A DNA stretch of 51,571 nucleotides, from assembly GCA_021300575.1 (NCBI GenBank), contig JAJTDM010000026.1:1-51571 (forward strand). The letters run 5' to 3'. Positions 1 to 7,353 of the stretch are shown here, piece by piece (positions within the stretch are counted from its first letter, which is position 1; each line of letters starts with the position of its first letter). The position numbers and the translations under genes were made by a program. Under the pieces are notes generated by a model that saw only the letters and a program-made list of their open reading frames with translations, was not told where the DNA came from and made no database searches. The stretch is from Rubrivivax sp. (GTDB taxonomy: Bacteria > Pseudomonadota > Gammaproteobacteria > Burkholderiales > Burkholderiaceae_C).

Positions 1-1
1 G

Positions 2-388
2 TTGAGTTCGAAACGGCTCCTGCACGCTGCGGCACGACGTGGCAAGGGCTCAGCTTCACATTACCGGACGCTCAACATGAGTCCAGTAATGTTGCGCGCA
101 ACATTACTTGATGACTGGGGCGTGGGCCCGCTGGACAGCGCCACGCGCAGCGCCCTGCTGGAGATCGTCGATGACCGTGCCAGCCGCCGCGCCACCATCA
201 TCACCCACCAGTTGCCGCTGGAGCACTGGCACGGATGGATCGGCGACGCCACCATCGCCGACGCCATCCTCGACCGTCTGCTGCAGCGCGTGCACCGCTT
301 CAAGCTCGAAGGCCACTCCCGCCGCACCGGCGCCCCGCAGGTCGCTGCGCGCAAGGCCACCCCTGCAAGCGCTGCAGCCACAGCGTGA
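2..388 (+). CDS. istB: IstB-like transposition ATPase, C-terminal part
   Basis: This is the C-terminal part of the AAA+ helper ATPase of an IS21-family transposon; IstB assists the IstA transposase in target DNA selection. The visible 128 residues contain the Walker B stretch (LLDDWG, about residues 36-41), the sensor-type stretch TIITHQLPLEHWHGWIG (65-81) and the family C-terminus DAILDRLLQRVHRFKLEGHS. The N-terminal half with Walker A lies outside the window, so the TTG at position 2 is only the edge of the open frame. Residues before Walker B match the family poorly and sit on a perfect 24-bp palindrome, so an internal rearrangement is possible. Whether the whole gene is intact cannot be told. 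Confidence 0.8.
   Translation: MSSKRLLHAAARRGKGSASHYRTLNMSPVMLRATLLDDWGVGPLDSATRSALLEIVDDRASRRATIITHQLPLEHWHGWIGDATIADAILDRLLQRVHRFKLEGHSRRTGAPQVAARKATPASAAATA
85..108. repeat. Perfect 24-bp palindrome inside istB
   Basis: The 12-base arm AGTAATGTTGCG (85-96) is followed directly by its exact reverse complement (97-108), with no spacer. It lies just upstream of the Walker B codons of istB and is more AT-rich than its surroundings. No function is known to me. It could be a regulatory or recombination site, or a chance result of codon choice. Confidence 0.7.
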
Positions 389-681
389 CTGAGTCACACG
401 CCATGACCCCCAACCCCACCAATACAGGCTTGGCAACAAGGAAGACCGCGGCGCGGCAACAGGCCTCGCGCCGGCGAAGTCTGCGCGTGGTGGGAAACCA
501 CCGCCGTCAGAGCGGGTGGATCGACGCCAGTCCGGAGCTCGTCAGCGCCACGCCACAGGCGTACTTCCGCCTTGATCGCACGGTCATAGGATCACCCCAC
601 AACCCCAACCCGAAGGAGACCCACGGGAACTGAAAACCCCCGGCCGATACACTTATGAGCCTGCGCAGCACCCCGGCCCCA

Positions 682-776
682 GACCGGTCACGATCACCGA
701 AATGGGCGGTCACGTTGCGCCGAAATGACCGGTCACCTTCAACCGAAACGACCGGTCACGATCGCCGAAATACGCA
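682..776 (+). repeat. Four tandem 23-bp terminal repeats of the IS21-type element
   Basis: Four copies of a unit of the form G(A/G)CCGGTCAC-N6-CCGAAA start at 682, 704, 727 and 750, giving a period of 22-23 bp; the second copy is the most diverged (GGGCGGTCAC). The array stops at 776. Multiple end repeats of this kind are bound by the IS21-family transposase and define the transposon end. The last copy also supplies the stop codon of the interrupted lipoprotein gene on the other strand. Confidence 0.85.
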
Positions 777-926
777 TTCGTGCTCGGCCCTGGCGGTCTC
801 AAGGCTCACCGCGTCCATCGACGCCTCGGTCTGCCCGCAACCCGCCAGGCCCAACGCCAGGGCCCATGCTGCTGCCAGATGGAGCCCGTCTCGGCGACGC
901 CGGCGTTCGGTGCTGGGCTGGTGCAT
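756..926 (-). pseudogene. Lipoprotein gene truncated by IS21-type insertion
   Basis: An ATG at 926 follows a good ribosome-binding site (AAGGAG, spacing about 10) and opens a frame with an Arg-rich start, a hydrophobic stretch (about residues 15-29) and the lipobox L27-A28-G29-C30. The native frame runs about 50 residues to ...ARAEHE. It then enters the IS repeat block at 776 and stops at 756 after six foreign residues. The gene begins 27 bp after the transporter stop at 954 on the same strand, so it was probably the last gene of that operon. Only the signal peptide and a short mature part remain, so the function is unknown. The remainder should lie beyond the left end of the insertion sequence. 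Confidence 0.75.
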
Positions 927-953
927 GAAGTGCAAACTCCTTGAATGATTTGG

Positions 954-1979
954 CTAGGTTGGGGTCGAGCTCGTGTCCACCGGCTTCAGCGTGGCCACGG
1001 GCTCGGGCTGCAGCAGGCTGCCGTCACGCAGTCCCCGCAAGGTGGCCAGCGTCAGCCCCGCAATCACCAGTGATGCCAGGGCCAGCAGGGCCGGACCCAG
1101 CAGTCGCATGGCCGGCTCGTCCGCCGACAGGCGCAGTGTCAAGGTGGCCAGCGCGGCCAGCGGGAACGACATGCCCCAATGCGGCAGCCCAAACGGCAGC
1201 TCGGCGATCGGCTGCGCCTGGGAACCGGCCCAGACCAGACTGAAAGCCGCCATGCCCCACAGCATCCATACGGCCATGGCGGACAGCCCAAGCTGCAGGC
1301 CGCCCAGTGCCACAGCCGCGGGCGGGGCGATGAAGATGAACACGGTGGGCCGCAGGCGTTCGGCCCAGAGCCCCTGGACGGCCACCCTGCAGAACACCAG
1401 CGACAGGCACAAGGGCCAGAAGAGCAGGCCCACCCCGAACTGCGCTGCCGACCAATGCTCATGTCCCAGCGGCACACCGGCGATGGGGCTCAAGGCGTTG
1501 CCTACAAAGGGGATGAACAAGGCGGGCGTCATGCTGGCCCACTGCAGGCCCCCAGCGTCTCGCCCCCGCCACCACCGCGACACCATCCAGGCCGTGATGA
1601 GCAGTTGCCCCAGGCTGCCCAGCCACCACAGTGCCGCCACCGGCGCGACCGGCCCCACCAGCGCCACGCCCACCGTGGCCACCAGCAGTGCTGCCACTGG
1701 TACGGTGGCCACGAAGGTGTGTCGTACCGGGTGCCGGAGGTCTTCGCCCCAGGCGCGTGGGTGTTTTGCATGGCGCAGGAGGCTGGCAACAGCCAATACC
1801 CCCATCGCAACGGCTGCCAGTGCACCCAGTGCCCAAGCTGTTGCCCGGGCAGCATCGCCCATCAAGGGCGTGGCGCTGTGCCAGGCCAGCGAGAGTCCCG
1901 ACAGGCCCATGACCAATGCAAACCAGCCGGGGTACAGGTAGGCCAGGCGGCCGGTGGCAGGGGTTGTGGGGACGGTCAT
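954..1979 (-). CDS. TDT/SLAC1-family membrane transporter (TehA-like)
   Basis: The 341-residue protein is almost entirely hydrophobic helices, about ten membrane segments, as in the tellurite-resistance/dicarboxylate transporter (TDT) family that includes TehA, Mae1 and the SLAC1 anion channel. The N-terminal segment GWFALVMGLSGLSLAW (about residues 18-33) resembles the first helix of that family. Family members move anions such as dicarboxylates, sulfite or chloride; the substrate here cannot be read. The C-terminal 30 residues are a hydrophilic tail. The truncated lipoprotein gene follows 27 bp downstream. A TehB-like methyltransferase is encoded nearby at 3377-4003, but on the other strand. 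The start at ATG 1979 has no strong Shine-Dalgarno sequence. Confidence 0.8.
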   Translation of the reverse strand: MTVPTTPATGRLAYLYPGWFALVMGLSGLSLAWHSATPLMGDAARATAWALGALAAVAMGVLAVASLLRHAKHPRAWGEDLRHPVRHTFVATVPVAALLVATVGVALVGPVAPVAALWWLGSLGQLLITAWMVSRWWRGRDAGGLQWASMTPALFIPFVGNALSPIAGVPLGHEHWSAAQFGVGLLFWPLCLSLVFCRVAVQGLWAERLRPTVFIFIAPPAAVALGGLQLGLSAMAVWMLWGMAAFSLVWAGSQAQPIAELPFGLPHWGMSFPLAALATLTLRLSADEPAMRLLGPALLALASLVIAGLTLATLRGLRDGSLLQPEPVATLKPVDTSSTPT

Positions 1980-2187
1980 GGCAAGGTCTGATGGGAGGCG
2001 GGGCTGAAGGCTTGAGGGCAGCAGGGCCGGCAGCTGGATAGGTGCTGAGGTGGGTGGACCAAGCGCGCCTGGAGGCTTGGGGCCGCAGTCTATGGTCTGT
2101 CTTTCAGCGCACCTTGCCCAGCAGCGACTCCAGGTCGGTCATCAGTTGAGCTGGCGGCGTGCCGGGCTGGAGGTGGTCAAGCTCGTG

Positions 2188-2412
2188 TCACTGCGGGCAG
2201 CAGGCCTGAGTGTCGGAGACGCCCATTTTCTTCAGGATCCAGCCCAATGGACAGAAGTTGGTATAGCCGAACTGCTGCAGGTTGGCCCAGACGAAGGCGG
2301 TGAAGGCCGGCCACCAGGACGACATGAACAGCGGGCTGCCGGGTACGTCCAGCAACAGGGACCCCAGGACGAAGGTGCCGGCCACGATATGGATGATGCG
2401 ATCAACGGTCAT
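2188..2412 (-). CDS. YgaP-like (DUF2892) small inner-membrane protein
   Basis: The 74-residue protein matches the transmembrane domain found in YgaP and stand-alone DUF2892 proteins: an N-terminal TVDRIIHIVAG segment, two hydrophobic helices, and the signature FGYTNFCPLGWILKKMGV near the C-terminus. In YgaP this domain anchors a rhodanese; here there is no rhodanese in the same frame. The protein ends with Cys-Cys-Pro-Gln. After the TGA stop the same frame stays open for 27 more codons to 2104 and reads like plausible protein (see findings). The gene is on the same strand as the transporter and divergent from the FNR-type regulator gene. A link to sulfur or redox stress is inferred from context only. 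Confidence 0.8.
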   Translation of the reverse strand: MTVDRIIHIVAGTFVLGSLLLDVPGSPLFMSSWWPAFTAFVWANLQQFGYTNFCPLGWILKKMGVSDTQACCPQ

Positions 2413-2579
2413 GAGTGGGGCCTGATCGGGTGTTCTGCTGCGCGATCAAACTCAATCCGCCTCCATCCCACGGGAGCGTGGTGATCCTCCCCGACGCATG
2501 CACAGCCGTCCACGACTTCGCCCGACTCGCCTTGCATTCGACAGGGCTGCAGGCCGATCTTCGAGGTATTCCCGTTAAT

Positions 2580-2597
2580 TAAGTAATGACTTATATT
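2580..2597 (+). promoter_or_regulatory. Palindrome with FNR-type geometry overlapping a -10-like element
   Basis: In an AT-rich island between the divergent YgaP-like and FNR-like genes, TAAGT-N4-ACTTA (2580-2593) forms a perfect 5-4-5 palindrome, the same geometry as the FNR box TTGAT-N4-ATCAA although the half-site differs. TATATT (2592-2597) resembles a -10 hexamer for the regulator gene; no good -35 is visible. Autoregulation by the adjacent Crp/Fnr-family protein is an inference. Confidence 0.4.
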
Positions 2598-2629
2598 AAG
2601 GATGGGTCTGACCCTGCGGAGCTGACGAC

Positions 2630-3367
2630 ATGTTGATGAAGACCATCCCGCTGCACCTCCCGGCCGAGGCCTTGCACCCGCAGGCAACGGCCTGCCTGTC
2701 ATGTGAGGTGAGAGGCAACGCCTTGTTCGGCGTGTTGGATGAGCACGCACTCGGACGCGTGCACGCCCACATCGCCTCCCAAGAAGCGCTGGGCGACCAG
2801 GCGATCTACACGGCAGGGCGACCTGGTTCGGCGGTGTACACCGTCAGGCGCGGCATCGTGCGCTTCGAGCGTTTCACCGAGGGTGGCGCCCGCCGGATCG
2901 TGCGTCTTGCCGGGCCGGGAGATCTGATCGGACAGGAAGCCTTGCTGGGCCGGCCCTATGCGGAGGAGGCCGTCGCCTGCACCACCGTTCATCTGTGCCG
3001 CATTCCGGCTGCCCTGGTCATGCAGATGAGTCACCTGGAGGCGCAACTGTATGGCGCGCTGCTCGTCCGGTGGCAGAAGGCTCTGGAGCATGCAGAGGAT
3101 TGGGTGACCGACCTCACCACAGGCCTCGCCCGCCGCCGCCTGCTGAAGTTGCTGGGCCGCATTGCCGGCTTCGAACCCACTTCCGATTTAATCTGGCTGC
3201 CGCGACGCGAAGAGATTGGTGCCATGCTCGACATGTCCATGGAAACGGCGAGTCGCCTGGTCAGCGGTCTCAAGCGCGAAGGCGTCCTGGAATTGATGCC
3301 TCCCAGCCATGCTCGCATGCACCGGGGACGCTGGCGTCAGGCGCTGGAAGAGATGGACACATACTGA
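2630..3367 (+). CDS. Crp/Fnr-family transcription regulator
   Basis: The 245-residue protein has an N-terminal cyclic-nucleotide-binding-like beta-barrel (about residues 35-150) and a C-terminal winged helix (about 165-235). The recognition helix METASRLVSGLKREG has the E..SR pattern typical of FNR-type proteins. The N-terminus carries C22-x2-C25, like the first two cluster cysteines of FNR, and there are further Cys near 117 and 123. The third N-terminal Cys of FNR is missing, so a 4Fe-4S cluster of the classic type is uncertain. GGAG at 2618-2621, eight bases before the ATG, supports the start. The methyltransferase gene follows 9 bp downstream. A redox, oxygen or NO sensor is likely from the family; the signal is unknown. 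Confidence 0.85.
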   Translation: MLMKTIPLHLPAEALHPQATACLSCEVRGNALFGVLDEHALGRVHAHIASQEALGDQAIYTAGRPGSAVYTVRRGIVRFERFTEGGARRIVRLAGPGDLIGQEALLGRPYAEEAVACTTVHLCRIPAALVMQMSHLEAQLYGALLVRWQKALEHAEDWVTDLTTGLARRRLLKLLGRIAGFEPTSDLIWLPRREEIGAMLDMSMETASRLVSGLKREGVLELMPPSHARMHRGRWRQALEEMDTY

Positions 3368-3376
3368 GACTTTCTA

Positions 3377-4003
3377 ATGAGCACCTCCCCCGCCTTTGCC
3401 GATGCCGCTGAGACCTGGAACCGGCGTTATGCCAGCGCCGACTACCTGTTTGGCACCGAGCCCAATGCCTGGCTGCGAGAGCATGCCACCGCCTTGCCAG
3501 CTGCCGGGCGCGTGCTCAGCGTGGCCGACGGAGAGGGCCGAAACAGCGTCTGGCTGGCGCGGCAGGGCTTTCAGGTTGACGCCTTTGACGTTGCGGATCG
3601 CGCGGTTGAGAAGGCCCAGGCGCTGGCCCGGCGTGAGGGCGTCTCGGTGAACTACACGCTGGCCGACGTGGATGGCTTTGCCTGGTCGGATGCCGCCTAC
3701 GACGGTGTGGTGGCCATCTTCGTGCAGTTCGCCGATCCCGAAATCCGCGCGCGCCTGTTTCAGCGCATGGTGCGCAGCCTGAAGCCGGGTGGTGTGCTCA
3801 TCTTGCAGGGCTACACGCCCAAGCAGTTGGAATATCGAACTGGCGGGCCATCTGTACTGTCCCACCTGTACAGCCGGCAGATGCTCGAATCCGCCTTTGT
3901 GGAGTTGTCCATCCTGGAACTGCGGGAGTACGAGAGGGAGGTCCAGGAGGGGCAGGGGCACAGCGGCCGCTCAGCCCTGATCGGCCTCGTGGCACGGCGA
4001 TGA
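3377..4003 (+). CDS. Class I SAM-dependent methyltransferase (TehB-like)
   Basis: The 208-residue protein is a Rossmann-fold methyltransferase. Motif I is VLSVADGEGRNSVWLA (about residues 46-61), with the GEGRN stretch seen in TehB-like enzymes. An acidic residue ending strand 2 (VDAFDVAD) and the post-motif LKPGGVLILQGYTPKQ (about 135-150) complete the cofactor site. TehB-type enzymes methylate tellurite or selenite and related anions, but the family is broad and the substrate is not shown. It is 9 bp downstream of the FNR-like regulator and very likely co-transcribed. The reductive dehalogenase gene begins 27 bp after its stop, so the three could share a transcript. Confidence 0.8.
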   Translation: MSTSPAFADAAETWNRRYASADYLFGTEPNAWLREHATALPAAGRVLSVADGEGRNSVWLARQGFQVDAFDVADRAVEKAQALARREGVSVNYTLADVDGFAWSDAAYDGVVAIFVQFADPEIRARLFQRMVRSLKPGGVLILQGYTPKQLEYRTGGPSVLSHLYSRQMLESAFVELSILELREYEREVQEGQGHSGRSALIGLVARR

Positions 4004-4030
4004 TCGGCCTGCGACTGAAGCGATGACCGC

Positions 4031-6157
4031 ATGGCTCGTCTTCACTCCCATCGTCACCGTCCGGTCCATGAGGGCCCCCTGCCCACCGAGCGGCTTCGGT
4101 GCAGCTCTGATCTCCAGCCCATGCAGGCGACTCAGCCGCCAGACCTTCACCCCTGCGGGCCCTACGCCGTCGCTGCTTCCGTGCCCGAATACCGGCGCCT
4201 GATCTCGCCGTTGTTGGACGGTGCCGTGGCTGAGGCGAAGGCGCCGATCCCGGACGACCCGGTGGTGCGCCAACAGCACCTGAAAGCTGCGGCCTACTTT
4301 CTGGATGCGACGCTGGCGGGGGTGTGCCGGTTGCAGCCCGACGAATCTGACCTTGCGGTGACGGTGACCGAAGGGTGCGCTGACGCGCCGCCACCCACCC
4401 ACGCCCTGGTCTTCCTCATCGAGTTCGGCCGCGAGCCCGCCGAAGGCGAGCCCGGTGACGCCTGGATCCGCGGCAGCAACGCCGAGCGCACCGACCTGCG
4501 CTGCGCCGAGGTGGCCGCCGTGCTGGCAGGCTATCTGCGCTCTTTGGGCTGGCAAGCGCGCGGCCATGTGCAGGGTGACACGGCGCTGGACCTGGCGGCC
4601 CTGGCGCAGCGCGCTGGTGTGGCTCGGGCGGTGGACGGCGTGCTGCACATGCCGTTCTCTCAGCGGGGCTTTCGCTTGGGCGTGGTGACCACCCACCTGG
4701 AACTCGCCTGTGACGCGCCCATCGCCGCCGCCGAGAGCCTGGACTGGCCCGATGACGCCGCCCGGCAAGGCGTGGGCGGCACGCGGCCGGCCTTCGAGGA
4801 CGAGGAACTGGCGCTGCGCCCCGTGCACCTGGGCCGCTGGCCCATGGAGCGCATCCGCCGCGTGGCGCAGCCCACCACGATGATCGACCGCGCACGCATC
4901 CAGCGCGTGCCCAAGCGGGCCGATCTCTTCACCCGGGCCCTGGCCGGTGACCTGGGCTCGCGGGCACAGAAGGAACGCACGCGCTTCGCCGTCAAGCACC
5001 CGCTGGCCTTTGCCATGACGCCGCTGATCCGGGGCTTGGTGCCGTTGCAGGGCCCGCGCGAGAAGCTGCAGCCCAGCGGCTGGGGCGGGGACCTGTCGGA
5101 CCCGCAGCGCAACGCGCAGTCGATCAAGGCGCTGGGGCACTTCCTCGGGGCGGACTTCGTGGGTATCTGCGAGGCCGAGCCCTGGATGTGGTATTCCCAC
5201 GATGAGGTGGAAGGCCGGCCCATCGAGCCCTACCACCGGTTTGCCGTGGTGATGCTGATCGACCAGGGCTTCGAGACCATGGAGGGCGCCTCGGGCGACG
5301 ACTGGATCTCCGGCGCGCAGTCCATGCGGGCCTACCTGCGCGGCGCGCTGATCGCGGGCCTCATGGCCGCGCATGTGCGGCGCATGGGGTTTGGTGCCCG
5401 CGCCCATTCCAACGCGCACTCCGAGGTGCTGCACCTGCCGGCCGTGCTGATGGCCGGCCTGGGCGAGCTGTCACGCATCGGCGAGCTGGTGCTCAACCCC
5501 TTCATCGGCCCGCGCTCGAAGTCGGTGGTCTTCACCACCGACCTGCCGCTGCAGGTGGACCAGCCCATCGACTTCGGCCTGCAGGACACCTGCGCGCAAT
5601 GCTTGAAGTGCGCGCGCGAGTGCCCCTGCAACGCCATCCCCTACGGCCCCAAGACTGTCTTCAATGGCTATGAAATCTGGAAGCCGGACGTGGAGAAGTG
5701 CGGCAAGTACCGGCTGACCAACATGAAGGGTTCGGCCTGCGGCCGCTGCATGAAGACCTGCCCCTTCAACAGCGAGGACCTGGTGGAACACGAGCAGCGG
5801 CTGTGGCAGGCCATCGAGAAGCCGGAAACTCGGCGCCATCTGATCGAGCACGACGACCGCATGGGCGGCGGCGAGCGCAACCCGGTCAAGCGCTGGTGGT
5901 GGGATCTGGAGATCGTCGACGGCGTGGCGCGCGCGCCTTTGGCGGGCGTGAACGAGCGCGACCTGTCGCCAGGGCGCGACGCGCGCCTGGCGGTGGCGCA
6001 GAAGATTGCCGTGTTTCCGCCGCGCCTGCAGCCGCGTGGCGGCACCACGTTGGCGACCATGGTGCCGCTGGACCGGGCGGCGGGGTTGAGGGCGGCGAAG
6101 GAGGCCGCAAACCCCTCGCACTGCCCCCCGCCCGCATCGGGAATACCCGATGGTTGA
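4031..6157 (+). CDS. rdhA: Cytoplasmic (catabolic, NpRdhA-type) reductive dehalogenase
   Basis: The 708-residue protein matches cobalamin-dependent reductive dehalogenases of the oxygen-tolerant catabolic type (Nitratireductor NpRdhA, Comamonas BhbA). Residues about 60-290 look like a degenerate duplicate of the B12 domain. Residues 320-510 form the B12-binding core with AHSNAHSEVLHLPAVLMAGLG. Residues 515-585 form a ferredoxin domain with C521, C524, C527, C531 and C557, C570, C573, C577 for two 4Fe-4S clusters. S431, Y435, K497 and R561 have exactly the spacing of the NpRdhA residues I recall as S422, Y426, K488 and R552, which fits an ortho-halogenated phenolic acid substrate. There is no Tat signal and no fused reductase domain, so an external electron donor is needed. 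The true start may be ATG 4121, because the first 30 residues look non-native. Downstream oxygenase and sulfatase genes suggest a catabolic operon. Confidence 0.92.
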   Translation: MARLHSHRHRPVHEGPLPTERLRCSSDLQPMQATQPPDLHPCGPYAVAASVPEYRRLISPLLDGAVAEAKAPIPDDPVVRQQHLKAAAYFLDATLAGVCRLQPDESDLAVTVTEGCADAPPPTHALVFLIEFGREPAEGEPGDAWIRGSNAERTDLRCAEVAAVLAGYLRSLGWQARGHVQGDTALDLAALAQRAGVARAVDGVLHMPFSQRGFRLGVVTTHLELACDAPIAAAESLDWPDDAARQGVGGTRPAFEDEELALRPVHLGRWPMERIRRVAQPTTMIDRARIQRVPKRADLFTRALAGDLGSRAQKERTRFAVKHPLAFAMTPLIRGLVPLQGPREKLQPSGWGGDLSDPQRNAQSIKALGHFLGADFVGICEAEPWMWYSHDEVEGRPIEPYHRFAVVMLIDQGFETMEGASGDDWISGAQSMRAYLRGALIAGLMAAHVRRMGFGARAHSNAHSEVLHLPAVLMAGLGELSRIGELVLNPFIGPRSKSVVFTTDLPLQVDQPIDFGLQDTCAQCLKCARECPCNAIPYGPKTVFNGYEIWKPDVEKCGKYRLTNMKGSACGRCMKTCPFNSEDLVEHEQRLWQAIEKPETRRHLIEHDDRMGGGERNPVKRWWWDLEIVDGVARAPLAGVNERDLSPGRDARLAVAQKIAVFPPRLQPRGGTTLATMVPLDRAAGLRAAKEAANPSHCPPPASGIPDG

Positions 6158-6223
6158 TGCGCACCGTTCACCCGCGCCAGTTGTTGGATTCATTCACTCG
6201 AGATCCTGAAGGAGATGACCCCC

Positions 6224-7180
6224 ATGAAGCGCCGCGATTTCACCGCCCTGGCCGCCGCCGGTTTGCTGCCCACCGCCCATGCGCAGAGCGACAAGACCCT
6301 CAAGGTGCTGGTGGGCTTCCCGCCCGGCGGCTCCATCGACATCGTCTCGCGCGTGCTGGCCGAGAAGATGAAGGACGACCTCAAGCTCAACATCGTGATC
6401 GAGAACCGGGCCGGCGCGGGCGGGCGCGTGGCGGCCGATCTGCTGAAGGCCTCACCGGCCGATGGCAGCGTGGTGATGATCACGCCCATCGTGGTGCCGG
6501 TGCTGGCGCCGCTGGTGTTTTCCAAGCTCAACTACAACCCGGCCACCGACTTCGCCCCCGTGGGCCACGTCTGCAATTTCAACTTTGCGCTGTCGGTGCC
6601 GGCCAGCCTGCCGGTGAAGAACGTCGCCGAGTTTGTGACCTGGTTGAAGGCCAACCCGCAGAAGGCGAACTTCGGCTCGCCCGCACCCGGCAGCCTGCCG
6701 CACTTCTTCGGCGAGATGCTGTCGCGCGACGCCAAGGCTGACATGGTGCATGTGCCCTTTGCGGGTGGGTCGGCCCTGATGAACGCGCTGATGGGCGGTC
6801 AGGTCTCGGCAGGCATCGACGTGCTGCTGGAGGCGCTGGAGGCGCACAAGTCGGGCAAGGTGCGCATCCTGGCCATCTCGGGCGACAAGCGCAGTGCGGT
6901 GCTGCCGGACGTGCCGACGTTCAAGGAGTCCGGGTTCCCGAACATCGTGGCTTCAGGATGGTTTGCGATGTACGCACCGGCCAAGACGCCTGCAGCCTCG
7001 ATCGAAGCCATCAACCGTGCGCTGAACAAGGCGCTGACCCATCCCGAGGTGCTGGACCGTTTTGGCAAGCTGGCGCTGGAAGCCGGTGGCGGCAGCGCGG
7101 CGGATCTGACCAGGCTGGAGCAGGCCTCGACGGCACGCTGGGCGCCGGTGGTGAAGGCGACGGGGTTCAGGGCGGATTGA
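6224..7180 (+). CDS. Bug-type (TctC family) periplasmic solute-binding protein
   Basis: The 318-residue protein is an extracytoplasmic binding protein of the tripartite tricarboxylate transporter type. It begins MKRRDF, a twin-arginine-like start, followed by a short hydrophobic segment and an AHAQ cleavage site near residue 20. The family landmarks VGFPPGGSIDIVSR, IENRAGAGGRVAA and VPFAGGSALMNALMGGQV are present. GGAG at 6211-6214 lies nine bases before ATG 6224, so this start is preferred to the ATG at 6215. It follows the dehalogenase gene by 66 bp, which suggests delivery of the aromatic substrate. No TctA/TctB membrane subunits are in the window. The ligand is unknown. Confidence 0.9.
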   Translation: MKRRDFTALAAAGLLPTAHAQSDKTLKVLVGFPPGGSIDIVSRVLAEKMKDDLKLNIVIENRAGAGGRVAADLLKASPADGSVVMITPIVVPVLAPLVFSKLNYNPATDFAPVGHVCNFNFALSVPASLPVKNVAEFVTWLKANPQKANFGSPAPGSLPHFFGEMLSRDAKADMVHVPFAGGSALMNALMGGQVSAGIDVLLEALEAHKSGKVRILAISGDKRSAVLPDVPTFKESGFPNIVASGWFAMYAPAKTPAASIEAINRALNKALTHPEVLDRFGKLALEAGGGSAADLTRLEQASTARWAPVVKATGFRAD

Positions 7181-7213
7181 GTAAGGTGATGTTCCGCGGG
7201 CAGCATCTCGCGA

Positions 7214-7320
7214 GCTCGCTGGACCGGCGCCCTGTGCTCCGTTCATGTCCTCCGGCATCGGCCCGACGGCCGATGCCTCCCCCTTTACTTCACTGCGCAC
7301 AGGGCCCCGTTCCAGCGAGC
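7214..7320. repeat. Hairpin element, left copy (about 107 bp)
   Basis: The outer arms 7214-7236 and 7298-7320 pair over 23 positions with two mismatches. They enclose a 61-bp core (7237-7297) whose centre is a perfect 10-bp stem, GGCATCGGCC (7254-7263) and GGCCGATGCC (7268-7277), with loop CGAC. The same core occurs in reverse orientation at 7375-7435 with about 10 differences, one of which is a compensatory base-pair change in the central stem. The outer arms are not related to those of the other copy. I do not recognise a named repeat family; it resembles a REP/REPIN-type palindromic element. Confidence 0.85.
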
Positions 7321-7353
7321 GGTACCACCTTGGAGTGCAAACCTGTCTGCTGA

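Larger units (their letters stand above)
1..776 (+). mobile_element. Right-hand part of an IS21-family insertion sequence
   Basis: The segment holds the 3' part of an istB-like gene, a non-coding stretch of about 290 bases (389-681) in which I see no gene, and a block of four tandem transposase-binding repeats that ends at 776 in ...TACGCA. IS21-family elements carry such multiple terminal repeats and end in 5'-TG...CA-3', so 776 is the probable outer end. The element continues left of the window, so istA and the other end are not visible. Sequence that reads as a lipoprotein gene begins at 777, which supports the boundary. The family assignment is firm; the exact last base is inferred. Confidence 0.8.

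Noticed and set aside
3971..5434. Long minus-strand open frame (487 codons) opposite the dehalogenase gene
   Set aside because: It is the mirror of a high-GC gene, rich in Arg, His and Gly, with no motifs; the plus strand has clear catalytic residues.
4031..6157. Epoxyqueuosine reductase (QueG) as the identity of the B12/Fe-S protein
   Set aside because: QueG is about half this length; the duplicated N-terminal domain and the Ser/Tyr/Lys/Arg spacing match catabolic dehalogenases.
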